Source: JBBATK01 sp044224515 (GTDB lineage: Bacteria > Bacteroidota > Ignavibacteria > Kapaibacteriales > NICIL-2). Taken from it: a stretch of 64,000 nt of DNA. Under the pieces are notes generated by a model. It saw nothing but the letters and a program-made list of their open reading frames with translations, made no database searches and was not told the origin of the DNA. How positions within the stretch are numbered: the first letter of the stretch is position 1; every line of letters starts with the position of its first letter. The translations under genes and the position numbers were made by a program. Positions 24,279 to 34,365 of this stretch are shown piece by piece. The stretch spans positions 124,001 to 188,000 of the forward strand of contig JBGAKH010000003.1 in assembly GCA_044224515.1 (NCBI GenBank), in the 5' to 3' direction.

Positions 24279-25124
24279 CTATGGTTTTTCTATTACTAGG
24301 GGTGAGCACTGACATTGAGCCTGTATAATTTCCTTTGACTTTTCAGCAGACTCACGACTGCTGTAGTTGCCGACCACCACACCAAACTTTGAGTCTTTCG
24401 TGATCACATCAACTTTCATTCTCTGATCACGGTACTTTTGGGCTTCGGCATCAGCTGTTTTCTTTGTGGCATAGGCGCCCACTTGCAGACCCCAGTATTT
24501 CTTGGCGGACGCTTCCGGTTTATCGGTTGCTTTCTCTGTGGTTGGGGCTTTGACCTCTGGCTTGCCCTCTGTTTTTAGGTCCTTATGTTCCGTCGGCTTT
24601 GATTCAACGAGGATGTTTTCCTTCGTGTCTTTGGTGCCTTTTGTTGGAGCTGCAGATTTGTCTGTAGCTGACTTATCTGCCGCTAGTTTGGCACTTGAGG
24701 CCGGATTGTGGCCTACAGTACTCTTCACCAGATCCACGGCATGAATCAAGAACTCGGAGAGGGGGTAGTTGCGTTTGAAGGTAGAGAGCTCGCGCTGGGC
24801 GCGAGCTGTGTCCTTCTTAAGGGCATAGTACTGGACAATTCTCAATTGTGCGTCGTCGGCCCATTCACTCTGTGGATGTTCGCGGGTGATTTGCTCATAC
24901 TGCGCAAGTGCTTTCGAACCATCGTCGATGAGTACCGCAGTGAGAAACATGATTCCGGGGTCGTCCGGGAATTCTTTGATGAGATCCGGCAACTCTTTGC
25001 GAACCTCTTCCGTTTTTCCGGCAACGATAAGGCGCAAACGATTGTAGACAATTGAAGATTGAGAAAAGGAAGTGGCAGATGCGAGGACAACACATATCGC
25101 CAGTGTGAGACCTGAAATTCTCAT
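24279..25124 (-). CDS. TPR/SPOR-domain envelope protein
   Basis: 281 residues. Signal peptide (LTLAICVVLASATSFSQ), a short TPR-like helical region (about 30-140, with ALAQYEQITREHPQSEWADD) and a Lys/Thr/Glu-rich linker (about 150-205). A C-terminal SPOR domain (YWGLQVGAYATKKTADAEAQ ... GVVVGNYSSRESAEK) completes it. SPOR domains bind denuded peptidoglycan glycan strands at division sites, so a periplasmic, septum-associated role is likely. ATG start at 25124. No T-run terminator seen between it and the sorting-domain gene 68 nt downstream, so the two may be co-transcribed. Confidence 0.88.
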   Translation of the reverse strand: MRISGLTLAICVVLASATSFSQSSIVYNRLRLIVAGKTEEVRKELPDLIKEFPDDPGIMFLTAVLIDDGSKALAQYEQITREHPQSEWADDAQLRIVQYYALKKDTARAQRELSTFKRNYPLSEFLIHAVDLVKSTVGHNPASSAKLAADKSATDKSAAPTKGTKDTKENILVESKPTEHKDLKTEGKPEVKAPTTEKATDKPEASAKKYWGLQVGAYATKKTADAEAQKYRDQRMKVDVITKDSKFGVVVGNYSSRESAEKSKEIIQAQCQCSPLVIEKP

Positions 25125-25282
25125 TAGTCATCCATGAAAAATGATCGAATAGTGCCTCGGATGCTGCGTCCGTGCACAGAAGGAACCCTTCGGGGTCTCC
25201 AAACATAGGAAATTCGGCTCGTACTTAATGCTCCGAAATGACAGCAGATAGTGAAAACCGGAGTACCACTGTGTCGCGACTC

Positions 25283-25319
25283 AAAAAAAAAGCGGCAACG
25301 CCTGAAAGGACGTTGCCGC
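25283..25319 (-). terminator. Intrinsic terminator of the 1155-residue T9SS protein gene
   Basis: On the minus strand GCGGCAACG and CGTTGCCGC pair around a 10-nt loop and are followed by nine T. It lies 40 nt after the stop at 25360. Confidence 0.9.
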
Positions 25320-25359
25320 GTTGCGCTTTTGTTGGCATGTACTCTAAGGTGCAGAATGT

Positions 25360-28300
25360 CTAGTGCACAACATTTAACAGAGTGTTGAAGCGAATATTGC
25401 CGTCTTGAACTTGAACCATGTAGTTACCGCTCGGTAGATCTGCAACCGAGAATTGTGCTTCCAGGAGATTTTCAGATACGGCACGAAGGCTGAATTGCTT
25501 TACTCGTTGTCCAAGGACGTCGAAAAGCTCGACATGATCGATTGACGAACGCGCTCCGACCAAACGAAGTGAGCAGAAGCCTGATCCAGGGTTTGGCACT
25601 ATGGAGAGTGGGGATTCACCGGCTGTGCCGCCAAGGAAATCGTCCTCAACTCCCACAGTAATTGTTTGAGCGTTTGCGCGGCAGCCTTTGAATCCGTTTT
25701 CATCGAAGGACTGCATCAAAATGCTCTTGCCGATAGGCTGATCGATTTGCAGAGTGGTACTTGTGATGTCCGAAGCGTAAGCTGCATACAGAGAGTCGTT
25801 CCCTGCAAGGTCACGGACAAAGATGAAGTATCCGGCTGTATTTGGGTCAGGCGACTCAGACCAACTCAACGATGTATGGCCCATCTGATTGGCATTGGCT
25901 AGAATGTTCTGTGGAGGAGCCAAGATCGACTTTGAGGTGCTGAATTCAGTCGGTGCATATGCTGTCGCAAAGTCATTCGGACGGATAACTGTTGCATACA
26001 AGAAGTACGAGCATTCGCTTAGTGTGTCCGAGAGAGTATAGTTGAAGCTTCCCGTCTTGGCGTTTGCCTCACCAATAAGCACGCCGTCCGTGCCTTTGTT
26101 GTCGGTGTCGAGATAGAGCTCCACTGTGGCGCTAGCATCTTCCGCCGATCCGTCCCATGTAGCCTTGAGCTGACGATTTTGTACAGTCGTATTTACAGCA
26201 AAGGCTCGTGGAGCTTGTTCTTGATAAACGTCAACGGAATCTGTAGATTTGGGATTGACAACCAACAGTGTCCAGCGACCAATCTTTGGTGAGCGAAGTG
26301 CCCACATTGTCTGTGAATGATCAGCACAGTCATACATCACAACCGACGAATCCGTTGAAGTTGTCGTGAAGGTTTTGCCATCCGGGTCAACCATTGATGA
26401 TGCAGGAGCTACGCCATTCGAACTCAAGAAGCAGAGTACTTTTTGCATGCTCGAGACCACATCGAAACTTTGGCTCGCTTTTGCAGCTTGACTACCGGCT
26501 TGAACTGATTGAATAGTATTGTTAGCGCTGCCGGAGCTTTTGCCAACAAGAGGAACATAGCCTGAACCAAAGTCAAAGCAATCCCAGAGACTACTTGCGC
26601 CCATGTTCACGATAACGTGTGCGCCACCCATTTCACGAATCTGCGGTATGGCGTTTTTACGAAGGTCGATATTGGCGCGGATGTAGGCATTGTGAAGTCT
26701 GTAATCAGCCGCTCCCAATTCAGCAGGAAGAGTCGGTAGATATTTAAGGATGTTCTTGACGAATGGTTTTTTCTTGAGGTCATCAGAGAGTTCTGGCAGG
26801 GTCATTTTCCCTGAAGCTTGACTGGTAATATCGAAGCCTGAAGTCCAGTCGATGACCAGCTTACTGTTGGATTCCAAGAAGCTTGCGATGCCTCCTAAGT
26901 GACCCATCTTCCAATCGCCGGTGATGCTAAAGGTGTTTGTGGAAACATCAAGCGTTTTTGTTTCGGTTGCCGTGATCTGCCACGGTCTGGCTTTGCCGCC
27001 TATATCCGGTATTTTCAGAAGGTTGGTTGTTCCGGTGAGAGTGAGTTTAAAGGGGGCTTCATATGTGCCGGAACCTGTTAACTCTGCCAGTTGTTCCAAA
27101 CCGGGGATGGTGAAGTTGTACTTGTCTTTCAGGATTTGTTCATCAGAGACAATGGTCGCACCAACACCGAATTTGATGAGTTCCAATCTGTCACTGCAGC
27201 TGCCATCGAAAGTCACAGACTTCAAGCATAGCGGAGTTTCGGGAATTGGCTTACAGGTAGCGAGGGTCTTGGTAACCTTCAGTCCGAAGGTAATGGGATT
27301 CTTTTCGAATTTGTTTTTCCAGCTTAAGTCTGCCTGAATGCCGCCAAACGTTTTCGAGGTGTAATTACCGGTAAAGACAACTGTCGATACCGGGTTGTCC
27401 GTATAGGTGAATCCGCATTCTTTGAGACATGCACCCGGACCCATTCCAACGTCTTTCAATGCAAACTTTAGATCTTTAAGCCCTGCCGTTGTGATCGTGA
27501 TGCCACCTTCAAGGGTTACGCCATATTGTGCATCCTTGTCGTTGCATTGTCCCAGCTGTTTTTCTCCTGCGGAAAGTTTGCCTTCAAGAGTGACACCCGT
27601 GGCGACTTCATCTTGGTTTGTGAAGCGCATCTTGGTAATCTTCAGATCAACATCCATCACTTTTGAAAGCCACGACGAGATGTTTTCCAGACCTTTGTCG
27701 AAGAGGTTGGTACAGCTCAACTCCAAAGCAGGGGTGCTACCTTTAAACAGATCGTACTCCTTGGATGAGTTGCTGCTAGGCGATTCCACGTTTGGAATGT
27801 AAAGACGTCCGCTCCCGGTGAACTTCTCCGCACCTTCGCTCGTATCGATAGTGACAGTGCCGTCGAAAGCAAGAAATGAATTGATCAGTGTTGTGCCGGT
27901 TGAGCTGATGGTCTTTTTGCCGTCTTCACCCTTCCAGATCTTTCCTTCACCTGCATCAAAAATGTAAATGGGTAGTCCCGCGCACTTGTAGTAGTAATAT
28001 CGACTAGAGGCGATTTTAACGTTTACTGTAAAAGGATCCGAATCGACAAACTTGTCTTTTTTAGCCGTGTACTTCAATGGATACAAGTCCGGCTCTTGAT
28101 CTTCCGGAACTTTGAACACGTGTTGGTAGGTTCCGCTTGCATCGGTCGTTCCTACTTTGACATCGGTGGTTCCAAGTATTCGACTTGTTTCGTAGATGTC
28201 AGCTCCGGCTACCGGACTATCATCTTTATCCTTCACAAAGAGCTTGAATTTTACTTTGCTTCCTTGAGTACCCTTCACAGGCTTGGTCTTGTCGTTTGCC

Positions 28301-28827
28301 AATGGCTCAGCACTCACAATGAGTTTGTTCGATACATTGACTTCCACCTTGCCATTGATAACCGCAGTAGAGAAGCTATTCGTTGGCGGAGGTGGGTTTG
28401 AGGTAAAGGAAAAGTTGAACGTTGCCGAGACGCTCAACGGTTGTGCAGCGTACGTTTTGATATTTACCGTTCCGTTGATGAACGATGTTTTGTAGATTTT
28501 ACTCTGGAACAAATCTTCGAAGTAGCTGGCGCTGAGTTGTCCGTCAGCGTAATCTCCCTTACCGGTAAAACCTGAGATTTTGATAACTAAGCGCTGATAC
28601 GGAATATCGGTTCGACCCGTAGGAAAATACCCGTCGATTTCCAGTACGTTGGAACCGAAGAGCTGAGCAGAGCTCGTGTCGGTCGTCCAATCCTTTGTTG
28701 CGCTGCCATTACGAATTGTCGTAAAGGTCATTTTGTTCGTACCTTCTTGAGCTGCCACATGCAACGTGCATGTGATCAACGCACATACGAGACCGGCTAG
28801 TCGCAGTATTCCGCGAAGTCTTGTCAT
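25360..28827 (-). CDS. Large secreted protein with T9SS sorting domain
   Basis: 1155 residues from the ATG at 28827, set by a clear ggagga ribosome site. Signal peptide (LAGLVCALITCTLHVAAQ). A bacterial Ig-like segment lies near residues 185-275 (GSKVKFKLFVKDKDDSPVAG). A long middle region of antiparallel-looking beta repeats follows (tandem blocks with LTGTTNLLKIP, SGKMTLPELSDDL). Then come a fibronectin-III-like module (LSWSESPDPNTAGYFIFVRD) and a type A sorting domain (SIVPNPGSGFCSLRLVG ... LFDVLGQRVKQF ... LPSGNYMVQV). Several Cys in the middle part. Probably displayed on or released from the surface via T9SS; the biochemical role is unknown. Confidence 0.85.
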   Translation of the reverse strand: MTRLRGILRLAGLVCALITCTLHVAAQEGTNKMTFTTIRNGSATKDWTTDTSSAQLFGSNVLEIDGYFPTGRTDIPYQRLVIKISGFTGKGDYADGQLSASYFEDLFQSKIYKTSFINGTVNIKTYAAQPLSVSATFNFSFTSNPPPPTNSFSTAVINGKVEVNVSNKLIVSAEPLANDKTKPVKGTQGSKVKFKLFVKDKDDSPVAGADIYETSRILGTTDVKVGTTDASGTYQHVFKVPEDQEPDLYPLKYTAKKDKFVDSDPFTVNVKIASSRYYYYKCAGLPIYIFDAGEGKIWKGEDGKKTISSTGTTLINSFLAFDGTVTIDTSEGAEKFTGSGRLYIPNVESPSSNSSKEYDLFKGSTPALELSCTNLFDKGLENISSWLSKVMDVDLKITKMRFTNQDEVATGVTLEGKLSAGEKQLGQCNDKDAQYGVTLEGGITITTAGLKDLKFALKDVGMGPGACLKECGFTYTDNPVSTVVFTGNYTSKTFGGIQADLSWKNKFEKNPITFGLKVTKTLATCKPIPETPLCLKSVTFDGSCSDRLELIKFGVGATIVSDEQILKDKYNFTIPGLEQLAELTGSGTYEAPFKLTLTGTTNLLKIPDIGGKARPWQITATETKTLDVSTNTFSITGDWKMGHLGGIASFLESNSKLVIDWTSGFDITSQASGKMTLPELSDDLKKKPFVKNILKYLPTLPAELGAADYRLHNAYIRANIDLRKNAIPQIREMGGAHVIVNMGASSLWDCFDFGSGYVPLVGKSSGSANNTIQSVQAGSQAAKASQSFDVVSSMQKVLCFLSSNGVAPASSMVDPDGKTFTTTSTDSSVVMYDCADHSQTMWALRSPKIGRWTLLVVNPKSTDSVDVYQEQAPRAFAVNTTVQNRQLKATWDGSAEDASATVELYLDTDNKGTDGVLIGEANAKTGSFNYTLSDTLSECSYFLYATVIRPNDFATAYAPTEFSTSKSILAPPQNILANANQMGHTSLSWSESPDPNTAGYFIFVRDLAGNDSLYAAYASDITSTTLQIDQPIGKSILMQSFDENGFKGCRANAQTITVGVEDDFLGGTAGESPLSIVPNPGSGFCSLRLVGARSSIDHVELFDVLGQRVKQFSLRAVSENLLEAQFSVADLPSGNYMVQVQDGNIRFNTLLNVVH

Positions 28828-29179
28828 AGAATCCTCCAAAGTGTAAGGTGTATGTCTAATTCAGGCAAGCTCACGCGCGCTGAGCCGGCTCTCACGTGGC
28901 CGGACAACGGGTGAGTATCGTGGAAGGTTTGTACCAAAATGAACCCGAAAATTGAATTGTGCAAGTCAATTAGTGTAAACGATCAACGAAGCTCAGCGAG
29001 CGAGATTCCCCGGGACCGTAGAATTGGCAGCCGATGGTGTCAGACGTGATTCAATGACGGTGTTTTCGCACTATTGACTTTCTGTCCTAGATTTGTTAAA
29101 AATTCATCGAAGCATCGGCCATCTCTGCAAAACACCGCTCTGCCGAAGTCAAACCGAATGCTCAATTAGAATTTTCGCT
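28828..29179. other. Divergent intergenic region
   Basis: 350 bases between the start of the large T9SS protein (minus) and murG (plus). It contains the murG promoter box at 29088. No gene or notable repeat seen otherwise. Confidence 0.4.
29088..29095 (+). promoter_or_regulatory. -7 box of murG
   Basis: TAGATTTG (exact TAnnTTTG), 84 nt before the ATG at 29180. It overlaps the alternative TTG start at 29093. Confidence 0.45.
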
Positions 29180-30274
29180 ATGTCTGCTCTAAAACTCATC
29201 GTAGCCGCAGGGGGTACCGGAGGTGATCTTTTTCCCGCCGTAGCCGTTGTTGAACAGCTGCAAAAACGTGGTCCAGTTGAGGCAATTTTTGTCGGAAATC
29301 CGGAACGCATCGAAGCTCAAGTTGTACCTCAATTGGGGTTTCGCTTTGAAGCGCTGAGCGTGCGTGGATTCAAAGGTCTCAGGCATGTTTCAAGTTATGT
29401 CTTACCATTCCGTATTCTAGGATCCACGCTCAAGGTGCGCTCACTGATTGCCTCCTTTAAGCCGGACTTAGCCCTTTGTGCAGGGACCTACATCTCTTAT
29501 CCTCTGGCGGTGGCCGCATCCATGGCTAAGCTTCCGCTTGTACTGATTGAATCCAATGCCATTCCGGGTAAGGCTAACAAAAGTGTGGCACGACGTGCTG
29601 ATATGATCATCGCCGCATTTGATGAAGCGTGCACAGCTTTTCAAACAAAGCACAACGATGTTGTTCACGTCATTGGCAATCCCATCCGAAACGGATTTAG
29701 CTCCATGCCCACTCGAGAAGCAGGGGCGGCTGCCTTTGGATTGAATGCAAAGGCTAAGACCTTGCTCGTCTTCGGTGGTTCCCTTGGTGCACGCTCCATC
29801 AATAGCTGCATAGCTGAACACCTAACAATACTGAGAGAAAGAGGTATTCAGGTCTTATGGCAATGCGGAAAAAATTATGAGCCTCCCGTCGATCTTCCAT
29901 CGGGTGTGCGCATACTGCCCTTTATTGATGACATGGCGTCTGCATATTCCTGTGCGGACCTTGTTCTCTGTCGAGCCGGTGGTGGCACGGTAGCGGAGTT
30001 GAAGGTTGCTGCCAAGCCTGCGGTCCTCATTCCCTATCCCTATGCCGCCAATAACGAACAGGAGCATAATGCGGCTGCCTTGGAACTCCGGGGTGCTGCA
30101 CGTATGATTCGCGATGGGGAATTGTCGTCCCAATTCAGCTCGGTCTGCCTCCCACTAATCGAGAACAAAGCATTGCTCGACTCTATGAGTCAAGCAATGG
30201 CTTCGTTGGCACGCCCGAACGCAGCTTCCGACGCCGCAGAGCTGATCCTGGGTCTCGTGTCGAAACACAGCTAA
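29180..30274 (+). CDS. murG: MurG-like UDP-GlcNAc:lipid I N-acetylglucosaminyltransferase
   Basis: 364-residue GT28 enzyme that adds GlcNAc to lipid I at the inner face of the membrane, giving lipid II for peptidoglycan. Seen: AAGGTGGDLFPAVAVVEQL, IESNAIPGKANK, FGGSLGARSIN, CRAGGGTVAEL and NNEQEHNAAAL. These match MurG blocks in order and spacing. Two conserved His are replaced: GGTGGH is GGTGGD (Asp16), and the HQ of the nucleotide-binding DNHQxxNA block reads EQ. It is not in a cell-wall (dcw) cluster. It could therefore be a divergent MurG or a paralogue with another acceptor. ATG chosen because the upstream frame start lies in a promoter box. Confidence 0.82.
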   Translation: MSALKLIVAAGGTGGDLFPAVAVVEQLQKRGPVEAIFVGNPERIEAQVVPQLGFRFEALSVRGFKGLRHVSSYVLPFRILGSTLKVRSLIASFKPDLALCAGTYISYPLAVAASMAKLPLVLIESNAIPGKANKSVARRADMIIAAFDEACTAFQTKHNDVVHVIGNPIRNGFSSMPTREAGAAAFGLNAKAKTLLVFGGSLGARSINSCIAEHLTILRERGIQVLWQCGKNYEPPVDLPSGVRILPFIDDMASAYSCADLVLCRAGGGTVAELKVAAKPAVLIPYPYAANNEQEHNAAALELRGAARMIRDGELSSQFSSVCLPLIENKALLDSMSQAMASLARPNAASDAAELILGLVSKHS

Positions 30275-30523
30275 GGAGAGACAGGCTCTTTAGAGTACCG
30301 TGCCGCTAAGCTCTTATGAATGCAAGGCTTCCGAAGACGAGATTTTTAGGTCATAGTTGTGTCCGGCGCGTGGTGTTGCTCTCGTACGTCCGGCGTATAA
30401 GTTCTCGAGTGTTCGCTGCGATTTGCTATTTTGACCGGGTTCGCCGCACTAGGTGTCAGACCACGTAGTGCGTTTGTCAGAGCTTGGAACACCTACTTTG
30501 TCTGCTCATTATTCGGGGAATAC

Positions 30524-33500
30524 ATGCAGCTACGTCGCCGTCATGCAACATCCATCGTTGTTGCTCTCGTTCTCTTCTTCGTAACGTTTGCACCGCAAGC
30601 GCTGCGTGCTCAAAACCTTCGTTTTACGTCGTTCAATACCGAACAGGGACTGAGTACGCGCTACTGCTGGACGGCTTTGCAAGACCGATACGGGTACATC
30701 TGGATTGCTACGCAGTTCGGACTGAATCGTTGGGATGGCGTTAGCATGAAACGCTACCAGCAAAGTGGCGATACAAACCATCTGCCTTCATCCAATATTT
30801 ATAGTCTGTGTGAAGCACAGGACGGAAACCTTTGGCTGGGAGCTCTGCAAGGTGGACTCGTTCGTTACAATCGTGCAAACGAGAGCTTTAGCACCTTCAA
30901 GCCGGATCCAAAGAACGCATCGTCCGAAGCAAACTTCGTGATTCGTGTGACTGAAGCTCGTAATGGTCGCTTATGGTTACGCGTAGCACAGCATGGTACA
31001 GTGTACTCGTTTGATCCAAAGAACTCTAGCTTTAAGCGATTTGCCGTTGCAGACGCACGCTCATCCTTCGCATCAATTTTTTGTTTCTATGAAGATAAAA
31101 ACGGGGTGATGTGGCTGGGCACAGACAGAGGCTTGCTAAAAGCTGACGAATCGTCCTCAACTTTGCAAGCCGTGCAATCACTCGGCAACCCGACGAATCC
31201 TGCAGCAGAAGCAGTGTTGAGTTTGTGCGAAGACAATCAAGGAAATCTCCTAGCCGGAACCTCTGGTAGCGGTTTGATTGTTCTCAGTACTTCCGGGACT
31301 CCTTCTGTGCTTGCTCGCTGTTCACAACTAAGTGCAACACCAAGTGCAGGCACGGACATTGTCATTTCTATACTTCGATCATCAAAAGGAAACCTGTATG
31401 CCCTCTGTGAAGACGCAGGTGGAAAAGGTACATCAGTCGCGCTAATCAACGAGTCTGCTCTTCTTAGTGGTGGAGCAGTTGCCATGCGCTACGCTCTTGG
31501 CCAAAGTCCAGGCTGTAGCTCCGATCTTGATTCCCGTCTTAGCGAAGCACCCAATGGTGAACTCTGGATCAATGGATTGAACGGCGCTGCCTTGTTTAAC
31601 CCGAGCACAGGAAACTCCAGATTGTACTCGCATTCCACCGATGATGTAGAAAGCTTGGCCGGTGGAAACGTTCGACGCATTTTCTTTGACAAGAGTGGTG
31701 CGATTTGGTTTGTTACGCGGAACGACGGTCTAAGCGCCTGCTTTCCGCCGTATAAAAGAATGTCTACACTCAGCAATCAAGGTATTGCCGCAGCCGACAA
31801 ACGTTTGCTTGCCCCAACCGTTTCCCGTTTCGTTGAAGATCACAACGGAAATGTGTGGATAGGTTACTACATGGCAAACGGTATCAGCGTATATAACCGA
31901 CGCAGCGGCAGCATTGAGCATATCCTGCAGTCTGAACAAGCCGGTGGCTTGCCGAGTACCTCTGCCGGCACCATCTCGGTATTTGATTTCTATGCAGATA
32001 ACGATGCAACTATCTGGATCGCTACTTCAGCCGGACTTGTCAAACTCAATCCCGATAGCCGGGCTCTACAAGTTTTTAAGCACAACGAGAGCGATCCCAC
32101 ATCCATTAGCTCAAACGCTGTTGAGTGTGTGATGCGTGATCGAAATGGTGTGCTGTGGGTTGCGACCAGAAATGGTCTAAACAGTATGGACGCGTCCGGA
32201 TCCTTCCAGCACTACCAATCAAAAGATGGTGATGCCAATTCTCTCTCAAGCAACGACGTACGATTCATCTTTCAAGATCGAGACGGTTTGCTATGGTTCG
32301 GTGGAAGCGGCTTGACCAGTTACAACCCCTCATCAAAAAGTTGGAGACGTTTTAAGGTTGACGCCCAAGACACTACCGCTTTGTTGGATGGCTTCATCGC
32401 AGGAATGCTTGATGCCGAACCGGGATTTCTGTGGGTGAACGATGCACGTGGTGGACTCAATAAACTCGATAAAGCAAGCGGAACCTTTAGCCGCGTCTAT
32501 AAAAAGCTAGGTCTTCCTATCAACTCAGGCGGTCTGGTACGCGATACCAAAGGTGTGCTTTGGTTAAACGGAGAAAGCAGCGGAGTGTGGACGTTTAATC
32601 CGGCAAACAATGAGGTTCACAATTACGGCAAGGGCTTTGGTTTGCCGACGATGGACGGAGTTGATCGTGGTATCTACCAAACGAAAGACGGCGAGCTCTG
32701 GGTTGGTACAACGAAGGGTCTCGCGCATTTCTATCCAGATAGCCTCGAACGCAATCCGTACAAACCTCCTGTCGTTATCAGCTCACTGCGACATAGAAAT
32801 GAAAACTTGTTTTTCGACCAAGCACTGGCAGAAAAGAAGTCCGTCGAACTTCGTCACGATCAAAACGACATCGTCTTCGAGTTTACAGCACTGAGCTTTT
32901 TACACGCTGAAGATAATCGCTACAAGTATAAGCTTGAAGGGTATGATCAAGAGTGGACCGATTGTGGTACTCAGCGAGAAGCCAAGTACACTAACCTGCC
33001 TCCTGGGACATACCACTTCCGTGTCGTGGCTTGCAATAATGATAACGTCTGGAATGATGAAGGTGCCTCGCTTGAAGTTGTCGTTCTCCCTCCGTGGTGG
33101 GCCACCTGGTGGGCTCGCACTCTGTTCGTTCTCTTGGCGGCCGGTATCGTTTTCGTGATCTATCGCTGGCGAGTGCGCAGTATCCATATGCGTAATGTTG
33201 TCTTGGAGCGACAAGTTGGCGAGCGTACCAAAGAACTAAGTGCTGCAAACGAAGAGATTCGTGTTCAGAATGCCAACGTGCAGAAAAAAGCACATGACCT
33301 CGAACAGGCCCTGCATGAGCTTCAGCAAACACAGGCTGAGCTTGTTCAGTCTGAAAAGATGGCGGCACTTGGACAGCTTGTTGCCGGCATTGCGCACGAG
33401 GTGAATACACCATTGGGCGCAATCAAAGCAGCTATCGGTAATATTCGGCATGCCGGAGATGAAGTCCTGAAGCGATTGCCGGACTTGGTTAAGAATTTAA

Positions 33501-34324
33501 GTGACGCTGAACTGTCGCACTTTTTGGCATTGGTTCAAAGCAGTGTGAAGTCTCCCAACACTCCGACCGGACGTGAAGCACGCAGCGCACGTCGGGCTAT
33601 GACAGAGAGTCTCGGAGCTCAAGGCGTTGAAAACGGCGATTACATCGCTGAGATGTTGGTTGAAATGGGTTTGACACAAGTTGATCCTGAAATGCTTCCT
33701 CTGTGGAGAAGAGCGGATGCTCGGGCAATCATCGATTGCGCGTACAATCTCTCGCTACAGGCGCGGCAGAGCTCTACTATTGAGGTTGCCGTAGAACGAG
33801 CTTCTAAAGTTGTGTTTGCTTTGAAGACCTACGCACACTATGACCATCGCAATGAAAAACAATCGGTGAACGTCATCAATACGATGGAGGTCGTGATGAC
33901 CTTGTATCACAACACCCTAAAGCATGGGGTGGAAGTTCAACGAAGTTTTGACGAAAGTATTCCTGAGATTCAAGCCTACGGTGATGAACTGACGCAGGTC
34001 TGGACGAATCTTGTGCACAACGCCATTCAAGCCATGGGTGGGAAGGGCAATATGTCTATCGCGATCAAGAGTCTCAAGGCAGACAAGCAGGTTCAGAATG
34101 CCGAGCGCATGGTTGAAGTGAGCGTAGGCGACACCGGTGCAGGTATTCCCGAAGAGATTCGTGATCGCATTTTCAATCCCTTCTTTACCACGAAACCGGC
34201 AGGAGAGGGAAGCGGATTGGGACTCGACATCTGTAAAAAGATTATTGAAAAGCACGGAGGCTCGATTCGTTTTGAAACCGAGCTAGGTAAGGGCACTACG
34301 TTTTTCGTGTACCTTCCTGTCTAA
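30524..34324 (+). CDS. Propeller-sensor histidine kinase (reg_prop / Y_Y_Y type)
   Basis: 1266 residues. Signal peptide (SIVVALVLFFVTFAPQALRA), then about 12-14 two-component-regulator propeller repeats forming two periplasmic beta-propellers (IYSLCEAQDGNLWLGALQGG, VECVMRDRNGVLWVATRNGL). A Y_Y_Y domain follows (YKYKLEGYDQEWTDCG, NLPPGTYHFRV), then one membrane helix (TLFVLLAAGIVFVIYRWRV), a coiled coil and a kinase core. Phospho-acceptor His958 is in VAGIAHEVNTPLGA, the N box has Asn1166 (LVHNAIQAM), and G boxes are GDTGAGIPE and GSGLGLD. The H-to-N distance of 208 residues is about 90 longer than usual. Unlike many such hybrids it carries no receiver; two receivers are encoded next. ATG at 30524 gives the signal peptide. 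Confidence 0.93.
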   Translation: MQLRRRHATSIVVALVLFFVTFAPQALRAQNLRFTSFNTEQGLSTRYCWTALQDRYGYIWIATQFGLNRWDGVSMKRYQQSGDTNHLPSSNIYSLCEAQDGNLWLGALQGGLVRYNRANESFSTFKPDPKNASSEANFVIRVTEARNGRLWLRVAQHGTVYSFDPKNSSFKRFAVADARSSFASIFCFYEDKNGVMWLGTDRGLLKADESSSTLQAVQSLGNPTNPAAEAVLSLCEDNQGNLLAGTSGSGLIVLSTSGTPSVLARCSQLSATPSAGTDIVISILRSSKGNLYALCEDAGGKGTSVALINESALLSGGAVAMRYALGQSPGCSSDLDSRLSEAPNGELWINGLNGAALFNPSTGNSRLYSHSTDDVESLAGGNVRRIFFDKSGAIWFVTRNDGLSACFPPYKRMSTLSNQGIAAADKRLLAPTVSRFVEDHNGNVWIGYYMANGISVYNRRSGSIEHILQSEQAGGLPSTSAGTISVFDFYADNDATIWIATSAGLVKLNPDSRALQVFKHNESDPTSISSNAVECVMRDRNGVLWVATRNGLNSMDASGSFQHYQSKDGDANSLSSNDVRFIFQDRDGLLWFGGSGLTSYNPSSKSWRRFKVDAQDTTALLDGFIAGMLDAEPGFLWVNDARGGLNKLDKASGTFSRVYKKLGLPINSGGLVRDTKGVLWLNGESSGVWTFNPANNEVHNYGKGFGLPTMDGVDRGIYQTKDGELWVGTTKGLAHFYPDSLERNPYKPPVVISSLRHRNENLFFDQALAEKKSVELRHDQNDIVFEFTALSFLHAEDNRYKYKLEGYDQEWTDCGTQREAKYTNLPPGTYHFRVVACNNDNVWNDEGASLEVVVLPPWWATWWARTLFVLLAAGIVFVIYRWRVRSIHMRNVVLERQVGERTKELSAANEEIRVQNANVQKKAHDLEQALHELQQTQAELVQSEKMAALGQLVAGIAHEVNTPLGAIKAAIGNIRHAGDEVLKRLPDLVKNLSDAELSHFLALVQSSVKSPNTPTGREARSARRAMTESLGAQGVENGDYIAEMLVEMGLTQVDPEMLPLWRRADARAIIDCAYNLSLQARQSSTIEVAVERASKVVFALKTYAHYDHRNEKQSVNVINTMEVVMTLYHNTLKHGVEVQRSFDESIPEIQAYGDELTQVWTNLVHNAIQAMGGKGNMSIAIKSLKADKQVQNAERMVEVSVGDTGAGIPEEIRDRIFNPFFTTKPAGEGSGLGLDICKKIIEKHGGSIRFETELGKGTTFFVYLPV

Positions 34325-34365
34325 GTTCTTGGTGTTCTAGAGCACGAAGCAAAGTTCTTTTCTGT

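Noticed and set aside
28828..29179. Riboswitch or structured leader for murG
   Set aside because: No conserved stem set or riboswitch core was seen; only a promoter box is convincing.
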